Assembly (NCBI RefSeq): GCF_051014445.1
Contig: NW_027488384.1
Location: 992,001 to 1,056,000, forward strand
Source of the DNA: Colletes latitarsis
Lineage: Eukaryota > Arthropoda > Insecta > Hymenoptera > Colletidae
Reading direction: 5' to 3'
DNA: 64,000 nucleotides
How positions within the stretch are numbered: the stretch's first letter is position 1; every line of letters starts with the position of its first letter. A model generated the notes under the pieces. The model did not search any database. It was given only the letters and a program-made list of their open reading frames with translations, and had not been told where the DNA came from. Shown one piece after another: positions 8,816-22,396 of the stretch. Both the position numbers and the translations under genes were made by a program.

Positions 8816-11800
8816 CTCATACTTTCGCATATTTCTCATACTTCATGGCTAGATCTTGGGCTATTTCTGGATTGGATCACGTAGTAAAGTGGTACCACAC
8901 TGAAACATTCAATGAAACCTGGTCTGGATAAAAATTTTAGAGGATAACGCATGTTAGGTCAAGGTTAGGTCTAAGATTTGCCCTTATCAGGCTCACAGTT
9001 ACGCGTTTTTCACATACTTGTCGAACAGATCCTGGGTTTTTTGTGGTTTGGATCACGTAGTAATGTGGGACCACACTGAAACAGTCAATTAAACCTGGTT
9101 TCGATCAATATTTTAGAGAATAATTCATGTTAGGTCTAGGTTAGGTCTGGGTTAGACTCATACTTACGCATACTTCACATACTCGTTGACGAGATCCTGG
9201 GTTTTTTTCTAGTTTGGATCACGCAGTAATGTGGTACCACACTGAAACAGTCGATTAAACCTGGTTTCGATCAATATTTTTGAGGATAACGTATGTTAGG
9301 TCAAGGTTAGGTCTAAGATTTGCCCTTATCAGGCTCACAGTTTCGCGTTTTCCACATACTTGTCGAACAGATCCTGGGTTTTTTGTGGTTTGGATCACGT
9401 AGTAATGTGGTACCACACTGAAACAGTCGATTAAACCTGGTTTCGATCAATATCTTAGAGGATAACGAAAGTTAAGTCTGGGATTGGTCTGGGATTTGAC
9501 CTCATCAGGCTTATACTTTCGCGTTTTTCACATACTTGTTGAACAGATCCTGGGTTTTTTCTGGTTTGGATCCCGTAGTAATGTGGTACCACACTGAAAC
9601 ATTCAATTAAACCTGGTCTTGATAAACATTTTAGAGGATAACGCATGTTAGGTCTGGGATAGGTCTGGGTTAGACTCATACTTTCGCACACTTCACATAC
9701 TCGTTGGCGAGATCCTGGGTTTTTTTCTAGTTTGGATCACGCAGTAATGTGGTACCACACTGAAACAGTCGATTAAACCTGGTTTCGATCAATATTTTTG
9801 AGGATAACGCATGTTAGGTCTGGGATAGGTCTGGGATTAGCCCTCATCAGACTCATACTTTCGCTTTCTTCACATACTTGTTGAACGGATCCTGGGCTTT
9901 TTCTGGATTGCATCACGTAGTAATGTAGTACCACACTGAAGCAGTCAATGAAACCTGGTTTCCATCAATATTTTAGAGGACAACGCGAGTTAGGTCTAGG
10001 TAAGGCCTGAGATTTTCACTGATCAGACTCATAAATTCGCATTCTTCACATACTTGTTGAACGGATCCTGGGTTTTTGTCTGGTTTGGATCACGTAGTAA
10101 TGTGGTACCACACTGAAACATTCAATTAAACCTGGTCTTGATAAATATCTTAGAGGATAACGCATGTTAGGTCTGGGTTACGTCTAGGATTTGCCCTCAT
10201 CAGGCTCATACTTTCGCATATTTCTCATACTTCATGGCTACATCCTGGGCTGTTTATGCATTGTATCACGTAGTAATGTGGTACCACGCTGAAACAGTCA
10301 ATTAAACCTGGTTTCGATCAATATTTTAGAGGATAACGCAAGTTAGGTCTGGGATAGGTCTAGGATTTGCCCTCATCAGGCTCTTACTATCGCATATTTC
10401 TCATACTTCATGGCTAGATCCTGGGCTATTTCTGGATTGGATCACGTAGTAAAGTGGTACCACACTGAAACATTCAATGAAACCTGTTCTGGATAAATAT
10501 TTTAGAGGATAAAGCATCTTAGGTCTGGGTTAGGTCTAAGATTTGCCCTCATCAGGCTCACAGTTTCGCGTTTTTCACATACTTGTTAAACAGATCCTGG
10601 GTTTTTTCTGGTTTGGACCACGTAGTAATGTGGTACCACACTAAAACAGTCAATTAAACCTGGTTTCGATCAATATTTTACAGGATCACGCAAGCTAGGT
10701 CTGGGATAGGTCTAGGATTTGCCCTCATCAGGCTCTTACTATCGCATATTTCTCATACTTCATGGCTAGATCCTGGGCTATTTCTGGATTGGATCACGTA
10801 GTAAAGTGGTACCACACTGGAACATTCAATGAAACCTGTTCTGGATAAATATTTGAGAGGATAAAGCATCTTAGGTCTGGGTTAGGTCTAAGATTTGCCC
10901 TCATCAGGCTCACAGTTTCGCGTTTTTCACATACTTGTTGAGCGGATCCTGGGTTTTTTCTGGTTTGGGTCACGTAGTAATGTGGGACCACACTGAAACA
11001 GTCAATTAAACCTGGTTTCGACCAATATTTTAGAGAATAATTCATGTTAGGTCTAGGTTAGGTCTGGGATTTGCTCTCATCAGGCTCATACTTTCGTACA
11101 CTTCACATACTCGTTGAACAGATCCTGCGTTATTTTCTGGTTTGGATCACATAGTAATGTGGTACCACACTGAAACATTCAATTAAACCTGGTCTTGATA
11201 AATATTTTAGAGAATAACGCATGTTAGGTCTGGGTTAGGTCTAGGATTTGCCCACATCAGGCTCATACTTTCGCATATTTCTCATACTTCATGTCTAGAT
11301 TCTGGGCTATTTCTGGATTGGATCACGTAGTAAAGTGGTACCACACTGAAACATTCAATGAAACCTGGTCTGGATAAAAATTTTAGAGGATAACGCATGT
11401 TAGGTCAAGGTTAGGTCTGAGATTTGCCCTCATCAGGCTCACAGTTTCGCGTTTTTCACATACTTGTCGAACAGATCCTGGGTTTTTTCTGGTTTGGATC
11501 ACGTAGTAATGTGGGCCCACACTGAAACAATCAATTAAACCTGGTCTTGATAAATATTTTATAGGATAACGCATGTTAGATCTGGGATAGGTCTGGGATT
11601 TGCCCTCATCAGACTCATACTTTCGCACACTTCACATACTCGTTGACGAGATCCTGGGTTTTTATCTAGTTTGGATCACGAAGTAATGTGGTACCACACT
11701 GAGACAGCCGATTAAACCTGGTTTCGATCAATATTTTTGAGGATAACGCATGTTATGTCTGGGATAGGTCTGGGATTAGCCCTCATCAGACTCATACTTT

Positions 11801-13374
11801 CGCTTTCTTCATACTTGTTGAACGGATCCTGGGCTTTTTCTGGATTGCATCACGTAGTAATGTAGTACCACACTGAAACAGTCAATGAAACCTGGTCTTG
11901 ATAAATATTTTAGAGGACAACGCAAGTTAGGTCTAGGTAAGGCCTGAGATTTTCACTGATCAGACTCATACTTTCGCATTCTTCACATACTTGTTGAACG
12001 GATCCTGGGTTTTTTCTGGTTTGGATCACGTCGAAATGTGGTACCACACTGAAACATTCAATTAAACCTGGTCTTGATAAATATTTTAGAGGATAACGCA
12101 TGTTAGGTCTGGGTTACGTCTAGGATTTGCCCTCATCAGGCTCATACCTTCGCATATTTCTCATACTTCATGGCTAGATCCTGGGCTGTTTCTGCATTGT
12201 ATCACGTAGTAATGTGGTACCACACTGAAACATTCAATTAAACCTGGTCTTGATAAATATTTTAGAGAATAACGCATGTTAGGTCTGGATTAGGTCTAGG
12301 ATTTGCCCTCATCAGGCTCATACTTTCGCATATTTCTCATACTTCATGGCTAGATCCTGGGCTATTTCTGGATTGGATCACATAGTAATGTGGTACCACA
12401 CTGAAACATTCAATTAAACCTGGTCTGGATAAAAATTTTAGAGGATAACGCATGTTAGGTCAAGGTTAGGTCTAAGATTTGCCCTCATCAGGCTCACAGT
12501 TTCGCGTTTTTCACATACTTGTTGAACGGATCCTGGGTTTTTTCTGGTTTGGGTCACGTAGTAATGTGGGACCACACTGAAACAGTCAATTAAACCTGGT
12601 TTCGACCAATATTTTAGAGAATAATTCATGTTAGGTCTAGGTTAGGTCTGGGATTTGCTCTCATCAGGCTCATACTTTCGTACACTTCACATACTTGTTG
12701 AACGGATACTGCGTTATTTTCTGGTTTGGATCACATAGTAATGTGGTACCACACTAAAACAGTCAATTAAACCTGGTTTCGATCAATATTTTAGAGGATC
12801 ACGCAAGCTAGGTCTGGGATAGGTCTGGGATTAGCCCTCATCAGGCTCATTCTTTCGCATATTTCTCGTACTTGATGGCTATATCCTGGGCTTTTTCTGG
12901 ATTGCAAGACGTAGTAACGTAGTACCACACTGAAACAGTCAATGAAACCTGGTTTCCATCAATATTTTAGAGGACAACGCAAGTTAGGTCTAGGTAAGGC
13001 CTGAGATTTTCACTGATCAGGCTCACACTTTCGCGTTTTTCACCTACTTGTTGAACGGATCCTGGGTTTTTTCTGGTTTGGATCACGTAGTTATGTGGGT
13101 CCACACTGAAAGAATCAATTAAACCTGGTCTTGATAAATATTTTAGAGGATAACGCAAGTTAGGTCTGGGATAGGTCTAGGATTTGCCCTCATCAGACTC
13201 ATACTTTCGCACACTTCACATACTCGCTGAACACATCCTGGGTTATTTTCTGGTTTGGATCACATAGTAATGTGGTACCACACTGAAACAGTCGATTAAA
13301 CCAGGTTTCGATCAATATTTTTGAGGATAACGCATGTTAGGTCTAGGTTAGGCCTGGGATTTTCACTCATCAGA
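8816..13374 (+). repeat. 4,559-bp higher-order unit, copy 2 (26 monomers)
   Basis: Second copy of the unit at 4257-8815. The identity runs on to 13381 and is lost at 13382, which places the exchange point inside the seven bases CTCATAC that both edges share (8816-8822). A direct tandem copy this long with almost no differences implies a recent event, or homogenisation of the two copies. Confidence 0.93.
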
Positions 13375-14036
13375 CTCATACATTCGCATTCTTCACATAC
13401 TTTTTGAACGGATCCTGGGTTTTTTCTGGTTTGGATCACGTAGTAATGTGGGTCCACACTGAAACAATCAATTAAACCTGGTCTTGATATATATTTTAGA
13501 GGATAACGCATGTTAGGTCTGGGATAGGTCTGGGATTTGCCCTCATCAGACTCATACTTTCGCATTCTTCACATACTTGTTGAACTGATCCTGGGTTTTT
13601 TCCGGTTCGGATCACGTAGTAATGTGGTACCAAACTGAAACAGTCCATTAAACCTGGTTTGGATCAATATTTTAGAGGATAACGCATGTTAGGTCTAGGT
13701 TAGCCCTGGGATTTTCACCCATCAGACTCATACTTTCGCATTCTTCTTATACTTGTTGAACTGATCCTGGGTTTTTTCTGGTTTGGATCACGTAGTAATG
13801 TGGTACCACACTGAAACAGTCGATTAAACCTGGTTTCGATCAATATTTTAGAGGATAACGCAAGTTAGGTCTAGGTTAGGCCCGGGATTTTCACTCATCA
13901 GACTCATATTTCGCATTCTTCACATACTTGTTGAACGGATCCTGGGTTTTTTCTGGTTTTGATCACGTAGTAATGTGGGACCACACTGAATCAATCAATT
14001 AAACCTGGTCTTGATAAATATTTTAGAGGAGAACGC

Positions 14037-14212
14037 ATGTTAGGTTTGGCTTAGGTCTAGGATTTGCCCCCAGCAGGCTCATACTTTCGCATATTTCTCA
14101 TACTTGATGGCAAGATCCTGGGCTTTTTCTGGATTGGATCACGTAGTAATGAAGTACAACACTGAAACAGTCAATTAAACCTGGTTTCCATCAATATTTT
14201 AGAGGACAGCGC
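14037..14212 (+). repeat. Representative type C2 monomer with broken dyad (176 bp)
   Basis: The C2 form has CATACTTGATGGC, GGGCTTTTTCTGGATTG, and AATGAAGTACAACACTG at the place where other types carry AATGTGGTACCACACTG. The central palindrome is therefore lost in this subtype. Its tail is the TTTCCATCAATATT form followed by GAGGACA. C2 copies are scattered through the window, for example around 17690, 19790, 23130, 32600, 50400 and 62210, and are a useful marker for tracing duplications. Confidence 0.88.
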
Positions 14213-14388
14213 ATGTTAGGTCTAGGTTAGGCCTGGGATTTGCCCTGATCAGGGTCATACTTTCGCAGTTTTAACATACATGTTGACCCGATCGAGGGTT
14301 TTTTCTGCTTTGGATCACGTAGTAAAGTGGTACCACACTGAAACAGTCCATTAAACCTGGTTTGGATCAATATTTCAGAGGATAACGC
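14213..14388 (+). repeat. Representative type E monomer (176 bp)
   Basis: Type E is recognised by AGGGTCATACTTTCGCAG, TTTTAACATACATGTTGACC, GATCGAGGG and TTTTTTCTGCTTTGG, followed by GTAGTAAAGTGGTACCAC. It is the most divergent middle segment in the window and the rarest of the five types. Copies near 1981, 3039, 14270, 17790, 41710, 44180, 46830, 47350, 50530, 51060, 53340, 56690 and 62880 act as landmarks for higher-order blocks. Confidence 0.88.
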
Positions 14389-17300
14389 ATGTTAGGTCTA
14401 GGTTAGGTCTCGGATTTTCGATCATGAGACTCATACTTTCGCATTGTTCACATACTTGTTGAACGTATCCTGGGTTTTTTCTGGTTTGGTTCATGTAGTA
14501 ATGTGGTACCACACTGAAACAGTCAATTAAACCTGGTTTCGATCAATATTTTAGAGGATAACGCAAGTTAGGTCTGGCATAGGTCTGGGATTCGCCCTCA
14601 TCAGGCTCATACTTTCGCGTTTCTCACATACTTGTTGAACAGATCCTTGGTTTTTTCTGGTTTGTATCACGTAGTAATGTGGTACCAAACTGAAACAGTC
14701 GATTAAACCAGGTTTCGATCAATATTTTTGAGGATAACGCATGTTAGGTCTAGGTTAGGCCTGGGATTTTTACTCATCAGACTCATACTTTCGCATTCCT
14801 CACATACTTGTTGAACGGATCCTGGGTTTTTTCTGCTTTGGATCACGTAGTAAAGTGGTACCACACTGAAACAGTCCATTAAACCTGGTTTGGATCAATA
14901 TTTTAGAGGATAACGCATGTTAGGTCTAGGTTAGCCCTGGGATTTTCACCCATCAGACTCATACTTTCGCATTCTTCTTATACTTGTTGAACTGATCCTG
15001 GGTTTTTTCTGGTTTGGATCACGTAGTAATGTGGTACCACACTGAAACAATCAATTAAACCTGGTCTTGATAAATATTTTAGAGGATAACGCATGTTAGG
15101 TTTGGCTTAGGTCTAGGATTTGCCCCCAGCAGGCTCATACTTTCGCATATTTCTCATACTTCATGGCTAGATCCTGGGCTGTTTCTGGTTTGTATCACGT
15201 AGTAATGTGGTACCACGCTGAAACAGTCAATTAAACCTGGTTTCGATGAATATTTTAGAGGATAACGCAAGTTAGGTCTGTCATAGGTCTGGGATTCGCC
15301 CTCATCAGGCTCATACTTTCGCGTTTTTCACATACTTGTTGAACAGATCCTGGGTTTTTTCTGGTTTGTATCACGTAGTAGTGTGGTACCACACTGAAAC
15401 AGTCCTTTAAAGCTGGTTTGGATCAATTGCTTAGAGGATAACGCATGTTAGGTCTTGGTTAGCCCTGGGATTTTCACTCATCAGACTCATACTTTCGCAT
15501 TCTTCTCATACTTGTTGAACGGATCCTGGGTTTTTTCTGGTTTGGATCACGTAGTTATGTGGGTCCACACTGAAACAATCAATTAAACCTGGTCTTGATA
15601 AATATTTTAGAGGATAACGCATGTTAGGTCTGGGATAGGTCTGGGATTTGCGCTCATCAGACTCATACTTTCGCACACTTCACATACTCGTTAAACAGAT
15701 CCTGGGTTATCTTCTGGTTTGGAACACATAGTAATGTGGTACCGCACTGAAACAGTCGATTAAACCAGGTTTCGATCAATATTTTTTAGGATAACGCATG
15801 TTAGGTCTAGGTTAGGCCTGGGATTTTCACTCATCAGACTCATTCTTTCGCATTCTTCACATACCTGTTGAACGGATCCTGGGTTTTTTCTGGTTTGGAT
15901 CACGTAGTAATGTGGGTCCACACTGAAACAATCAATTAAACCTGGCCTTGATAAATATTTTAGAGGATAACGCATGTTAGGTCTGGGATAGGTCTGGGAT
16001 TTGCCCTCATCAGACTCATACTTTCGCACACTTCACATACTCGTTGAACAGATCCTGGGTTTTTACTGGTTTGGATCACATAGTAATGTGGTACCACACT
16101 GAAACAGTCGATTAAACCAGGTTTCGATCAATATTTTTGAGGACAACGCATGTTAGGTCTAGGTTAGGCCTGGGATTTTCACTCATCAGACTCATACTTT
16201 CGCATTCCTCACATACTTGTTGAACGGATCCTGGGTTTTTGTCTGGTTTGGATCACGTAGTAATGTGGTACCACACTGAAACATTCGATTAAACCTGGTC
16301 TTGATAAATATTTTAGAGGATAACGCATGTTAGGTCTGGGTTACGTCTAGGATATGCCCTCATCAGGCTCATACTTTCGCATATTTCTCATACTTCATGG
16401 CTAGATCCTGGGCTGTTTCAGCATTGTATCACGTAGTAATGTGGTACCACGCTGAAACAGTCAATTAAACCTGGTTTCGATCAATATTTTAGAGGATAAC
16501 GCAAGTTTGGTCTGGGATAGATCTAGGATTTGCCCTCATCAGGCTCTTACTATCGCATATTTCTCATACTTCATGGCTAGATCCTGGGCTATTTCTGGAT
16601 TGGATCACGTAGTAATGTGGTACCACGCTGAAACAGTCCATTAAACCTGGTTTCGCTCAATATTTTAGAGGATAACGCATGTTAGGTCTAGGTTAGGCCT
16701 GGGATTTTCACTCATCAGACTCATTCTTTCGCATTCTTCACATACCTGTTGAACGGATCCTGGGTTTTTTCTGGTTTGTATCACGTAGTAATGTCGTACC
16801 AAACTGAAACAGTCGATTAAACCAGGTTTCGACCAATATTTTTGAGGATAACGCATGTTAGGTCTAGGTTAGGCCTGAGATTTTCACTCATCAGAATCAT
16901 ACTTTCGCATTCCTCACATACTTGTTGAACGGATCCTGCGTTTTTTCTGGCTTATATCACTTAGTAATGTGGTACCACACTGAAACAGTCCATTAAACCT
17001 GGTTTGGATCAATATTTTACAGGATAACGCATGTTAGGTCTAGCTTAGCCCTGGGATTTTCACCCATCAGACTCATACTTTCGCATTCTTCTTATACTTG
17101 TTGAACTGATCCTGGGTTTTTTCTGGTTTGGATCACGTAGTAATGTGGTACCACACTGAAGCAGTCGATTAAACCTGGTTTCGATCAATATTTTAGAGGA
17201 TAACGCAAGTTAAGTCTGGGATTGGTCTGGGATTTGACCTCATCAGCCTCATACTTTCGCACACTTCACATACTCGTTGAACAGATCCTGGGTTTTTTTC

Positions 17301-20300
17301 TGGTTTGGATCACATAGTAATGTGGCACCACACTGAAACAGTCGATTAAACCACGTTTCGATCAATATTTTTGAGGATAACGCATGTTAGGTCTAGGTTA
17401 GGCCCGGGATTTTCACTCATCAGACACATATTTCACATTCTTCACATACTTGTTGAACGGATCCTGGGTTTTTTCTGGTTTGGATCACGTAGTAATGTGG
17501 GACCACACTGAATCAGTCAATTAAACCTGGTTTCGACCAATATTATAGAGAATAATTCATGTTAGGTCTAGGTTAGGTCTGGGATTTTCTCTCATCAGGC
17601 TCATTCTTTCGCATATTTCTCATACTTGAGGGCTCGATCCTGGGCTTTTTCTGGATTGGATCACGTAGTAATGAAGTACAACACTGAAACAGTCAATTAA
17701 ACCTGGTTTCCATCAATATTTTAGAGGACAGCGCATGTTAGGTCTAGGTTAGGCCTGGGATTTGCCCTGATCAGGGTCATACTTTCGCAGTTTTAACATA
17801 CATGTTGACCTGATCGAGGGTTTTTTCTGCTTTGGATCACGTAGTAAAGTGGTACCACACTGAAACAGTCCATTAAACCTGGTTTGGATCAATATTTTAG
17901 AGGATAACGCATGTTAGGTCTAGGTTAGGTCTAGGATTTTCGCTCATGAGACTCATACTTTCGCATTCTTCACATACTTGTTGAACGGATCCTGGGTTTT
18001 TTCTGGTTTGGTTCATGTAGTAATGTGGTACCACACTGAAACAATCAATTAAACCTGGTCTTGATAAATATTTTAGAGGATAACGCATGTTAGGTTTGGC
18101 TTAGGTCCAGGATTTGCCCCCAGCAGGCTCATACTTTCGCATGTTTCTCATACTTCATGGCTAGATCCTGGGCTGTTTCTGGTTTGTATCACGTAGTAAT
18201 GTGGTACCACGCTGAAACAGTCAATTAAACCTGGTTTCGATCAATATTTTAGAGGATAACGCAAGTTAGGTCTGGCATAGGTCTGGGATTCGCCCTCATC
18301 AGGCTCATACTTTCGCGTTTTTCACATACTTGTTGAACAGATCCTGGGTTTTTTCTGGTTTGTATCACGTAGTAGTGTGGTACCACACTGAAACAGTCCA
18401 TTAAAGCTGGTTTGGATCAATTGCTTAGAGGATAACGCATGTTAGGCCTAGGTTAGCCCTGGGATTTTCACTCATCAGACTCATACTTTCGCAATCTTCT
18501 CATACTTGTTGAACTGATCCTGGGTTTTTTCTGGTTTGGATCACGTAGTAATTTGGTACCACACTGAAGCAGTCGATTAAACCTGGTTTCGATCAATATC
18601 TTAGAGGATAACGCAAGTTAAGTCTGGGAATGGTCTGGGATTTGACCTCATCAGACACATACTTTCGCACACTTCACATACTCGTTGAACAGATCCTGGG
18701 TTATTTTCTGGTTTGGATCTCATAGTAATGTGGTACCACACTGAAACAGTCGATTAAACCTGGTTTCACTCAATATTTTAGAGGATAACGCATGTTAGGT
18801 CTAGGTCAGGCCTGGGATTTTCGCTCATCAGACTCATACTTTCGCATTCCTCACATACGTGTTGAACGGATGCTGGGTTTTTTCTGGTTTGGATCACGTA
18901 GTATTGTGGGTCCACAGTGAAACAATCAATTAAACCTGGTCTTGATAAGTATTTTAGAGGATAACGCATGTTAGGTCTGGGATAGGTATGGGATTTGCCC
19001 TCATCAGACTCATACTTTCGCACACTTCACATACTCGTTGAACAGATCCTGGGTTATTTTCTGGTTTGGATCACATAGTAATGTGGTACCACACTGAAAC
19101 AGTCGATTAAACCAGGTTTCGATCTATATTTTTGAGGATAACGCATGTTAGGTCTAGGTTAGGTCTGGGATTTGCTCTCATCAGGCTCATTCTTTCGCAT
19201 ATTTCTCATACATGTTGAACAGATCCTGGGTTTTTTCTGGTTTGGATCACGTAATAATGTGGGACCACACTGAAACAATCAACTAAACCTGGTTTCCATC
19301 AATATTTTAGAGGACAACGCAAGTTAGGTCTGGGATAGGTCTGGGATTTGCCCTCATCAGGCTCATACTTTCGCGTTTTTCACATACTTGTTGAACAGAT
19401 CCTGGGTTTTTTCTGGTTTGGATCCCGTAGTAGTGTGGTACCACAATAAAACAGTCAATTAAACCTGGTCTCGATCAATATTTTAGAGGATATCGCAAGT
19501 TAGGTCTGGGATAGGTCTGGGATTAGCCCTCATCAGACTCATACTTTCGCTTTCTTCACATACTCGTTGAACAGATCCTGTGTCATTTTCTGGTTTGGAT
19601 CACATAGTAATGTGGTACCACACTGAAACAGTCGATTAAACCAGGTTTCGAACCATATTTTTGAGGATAACGCATGTTAGGTCTGGGATAGGTCTGGGAT
19701 TTGCTCTCATCAGGCTCATTCTTTCGCATGTTTCTCATACTTGATGGCTAGATCCTGAGCTTTGTCTGGAATGCATCACGTAGTAATGAAGTACAACACT
19801 GAAACAGTCAATTAAACCTGGTTTCCATCAATGTTTTAGAGGACAACGCAAGTTAGGTCTGGGATAGGTCTGGGATTTGCTCTCATCAGGCTCATTCTTT
19901 CGCATATTTCTCATACTTGATGGCTAGATCCTGAGCTTTTCTTGATTGCATCACGTAGTAATGAAGTACAACACTGAAACTGTCAATTAAGCCTGGTTTC
20001 CATGAATATTTTAGAGGACAACGCAAGTTAGGTCTGGGATAGGTCTGGGATTTGCCCTCATCAGGCCCATACTGTCGCGTTTTTCACATACTTGTTGAAC
20101 AGATCCTGGGTTTTTTCTGGTTTGGATCACGTAGTAGTGTGGTACCACACTGAAACAGTCCATTAAACCTGGTTTCGATCAATATTTTAGAGGATAACGC
20201 ATGTTAGGTCTAGGTCAGGCCTGGGATTTTCACTCATCAGACTCATACTTTCGCATTCTTCACATACCCGTTGAACGGATCCTGGGTTTTTTCTGGTTTG

Positions 20301-22396
20301 GATCACGTAGTAATGTGGGTCCACACTGAAACAATCAATTAAACCTGGTCTTGATAAATATTTTAGAGGATAACGCATGTTAGGTCTGGGTTACGTCTAG
20401 GATTTGCCCTCATCAGGCTCATACTTTCGCATATTTCTCATTCTTCATGGCTAGATCCTGGGCTGTTTCTGCATTGTATCACATAGTAATGTGGTACCAC
20501 GCTGAAACAGTCAATTAAACCTGGTTTCGATCAATATTTTAGAGGATAACGCAAGTTAGGTCTGGGATAGGTCTAGGATTTGCCCTCATCAGGCTCTTAC
20601 TATCGCATATTTCTCATACTTCATGGCTAGATCCTGGGCTATTTCTGGATTGGATCACGTAGTAAAGTGGAACCACACTGAAACATTCAATGAAACCTGT
20701 TCTGGATAAATATTTTAGAGGATAAAGCATCTTAGGTCTGGGTTAGGCCTGGGATTTTCACTCATCAGACTCATACTTTCGCATTCTTCACATACTTGTT
20801 GAACGGATCCTGTGCTTTTTCTGGTTTGGATCACGTAGTAATGTGGGTCCACACTGAAACAATCAATTAAACCTGGTCTTGATAAATATTTTAGAGGATA
20901 ACACATGTTAGGTCTGGGATAGGTCAGGGATTTGCCCTCATCAGACTCACACTTTCGCACACTTCACATACTCGTTGAACAGATCCCGGGTTATTTTCTG
21001 GTTTGGATCACATAGTAATGTGGTACCACACTGAAACAGTCGATTAAACCAGGTTTCGATCAATATTTTTCAGGATAACGCATGTTAGGTCTAGGTTAGG
21101 CCTGGGATTTTCACTCATCAGACTCATACTTTCGCATTCTTCACATACTTGTAGAACGGATCCTGGGTTTTTACTGGTTTGGATCACGTAGTAATGTGGT
21201 ACCACACAGAAACATTCAATTAAACCTGGTTTTGATCAATATTTTAGAGGATAACGCAAGTTAGGTCTGGGATAGGTCCGGGATTTGCCCTCATCAGGCT
21301 CATACTTTCGCGTTTTTCACATACTTGTTGAACAGATCCCGGGTTTTTTCTGGTTTGGCTCACGTAGTAGTGTGATACTACACTCAATCAGTCGACTAAA
21401 CCAGGTTTCGATCAATATTTTTCAGGATAACGCATGTTAGGTCTAGGTCAGGCCTGGGATTTTCACTCATCAGACTCATACTTTCGCATTCTTCACATAC
21501 TTGTTGAACTGATCCTGGGTTTTTTCTGGTATGGATCACGTAGTAATGTGGTTCCACACTGAAACAGTCGGTTAAACCTGGTTTCGATCAATATTTTAGA
21601 GGATAACGCAAGTTAGGTCTGGGATAGGTCTGGGATTAGCCCTCATCAGACTCATAGTTTCGCACACTTCACATACTCGTTGAACAGATCCTGGGTTATT
21701 TTCTGGTTTGGATCACATAGTAATGTGGTACCAAACTGAGACAGTCGATTAAACCAGGTTTCGATCAATATTTTAGAGGATAACGCATGTTAGGTCTAGG
21801 TTAGCCCTGGGATTTTCACTCATCAGACTCATACTTTCGCATTCTTCTTATACTTGTTGAACTGATCCTGGGTTTTTTCTGGTTTGGATCACGTAGTAAT
21901 GTGGTACCACACTGAAACAGTCGATTAAACCTGGTTTCGATCAATATTTTTGAGGATAACGCATGTTAGGTCTAGGTTAGGCCTGGGATTTTCACTCATC
22001 AGACTCATACATTCGCATTCCTCACATACTTGTTAAACGGATCCTGGGTTTTTACTGGTTTTGATCACGTAGTTATGTGGTACCACACTGAAACAGTCGA
22101 TTAAACCTGGTTTCGATCAATATTTTAGAGAATAATTCATGTTAGGTCTGGGATTGGTCTGGGATTTGACCTCATCAGGCCCATACTTTCGCGTTTTTCA
22201 CATACTTGTTGAACAGATCCTGGGTTTTTTCTGGTTTGGATCCCGTAGTAGTGTGGTACCACACTGAAACAGTCCATCAAACCTGGTTTCGCTCAATATT
22301 TTAGAGGATAACGCATGTTAGGTCAAGGCTAGGTCTAAGATTTGCCCTCATCAGGTTCACAGTTTCGAGTTTTTCACATACCCGTTAAACAGATCC

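Larger units (their letters stand above)
13375..22396 (+). repeat. Mosaic satellite segment, older duplications
   Basis: About 51 monomers with no long near-identical tandem copy. Older relations are visible: a type A copy marked ATTTTCACCCATCAG recurs at 13711, 14942 and 17056 (spacing 7 and 12 monomers), and the C2-E pair starting near 14161 recurs near 17683 (offset 3,522 bp, 20 monomers). The marker TTAGGTTTGGCTTAGG occurs at several places here and again near 44300. No gene or non-satellite sequence is seen. Confidence 0.85.
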
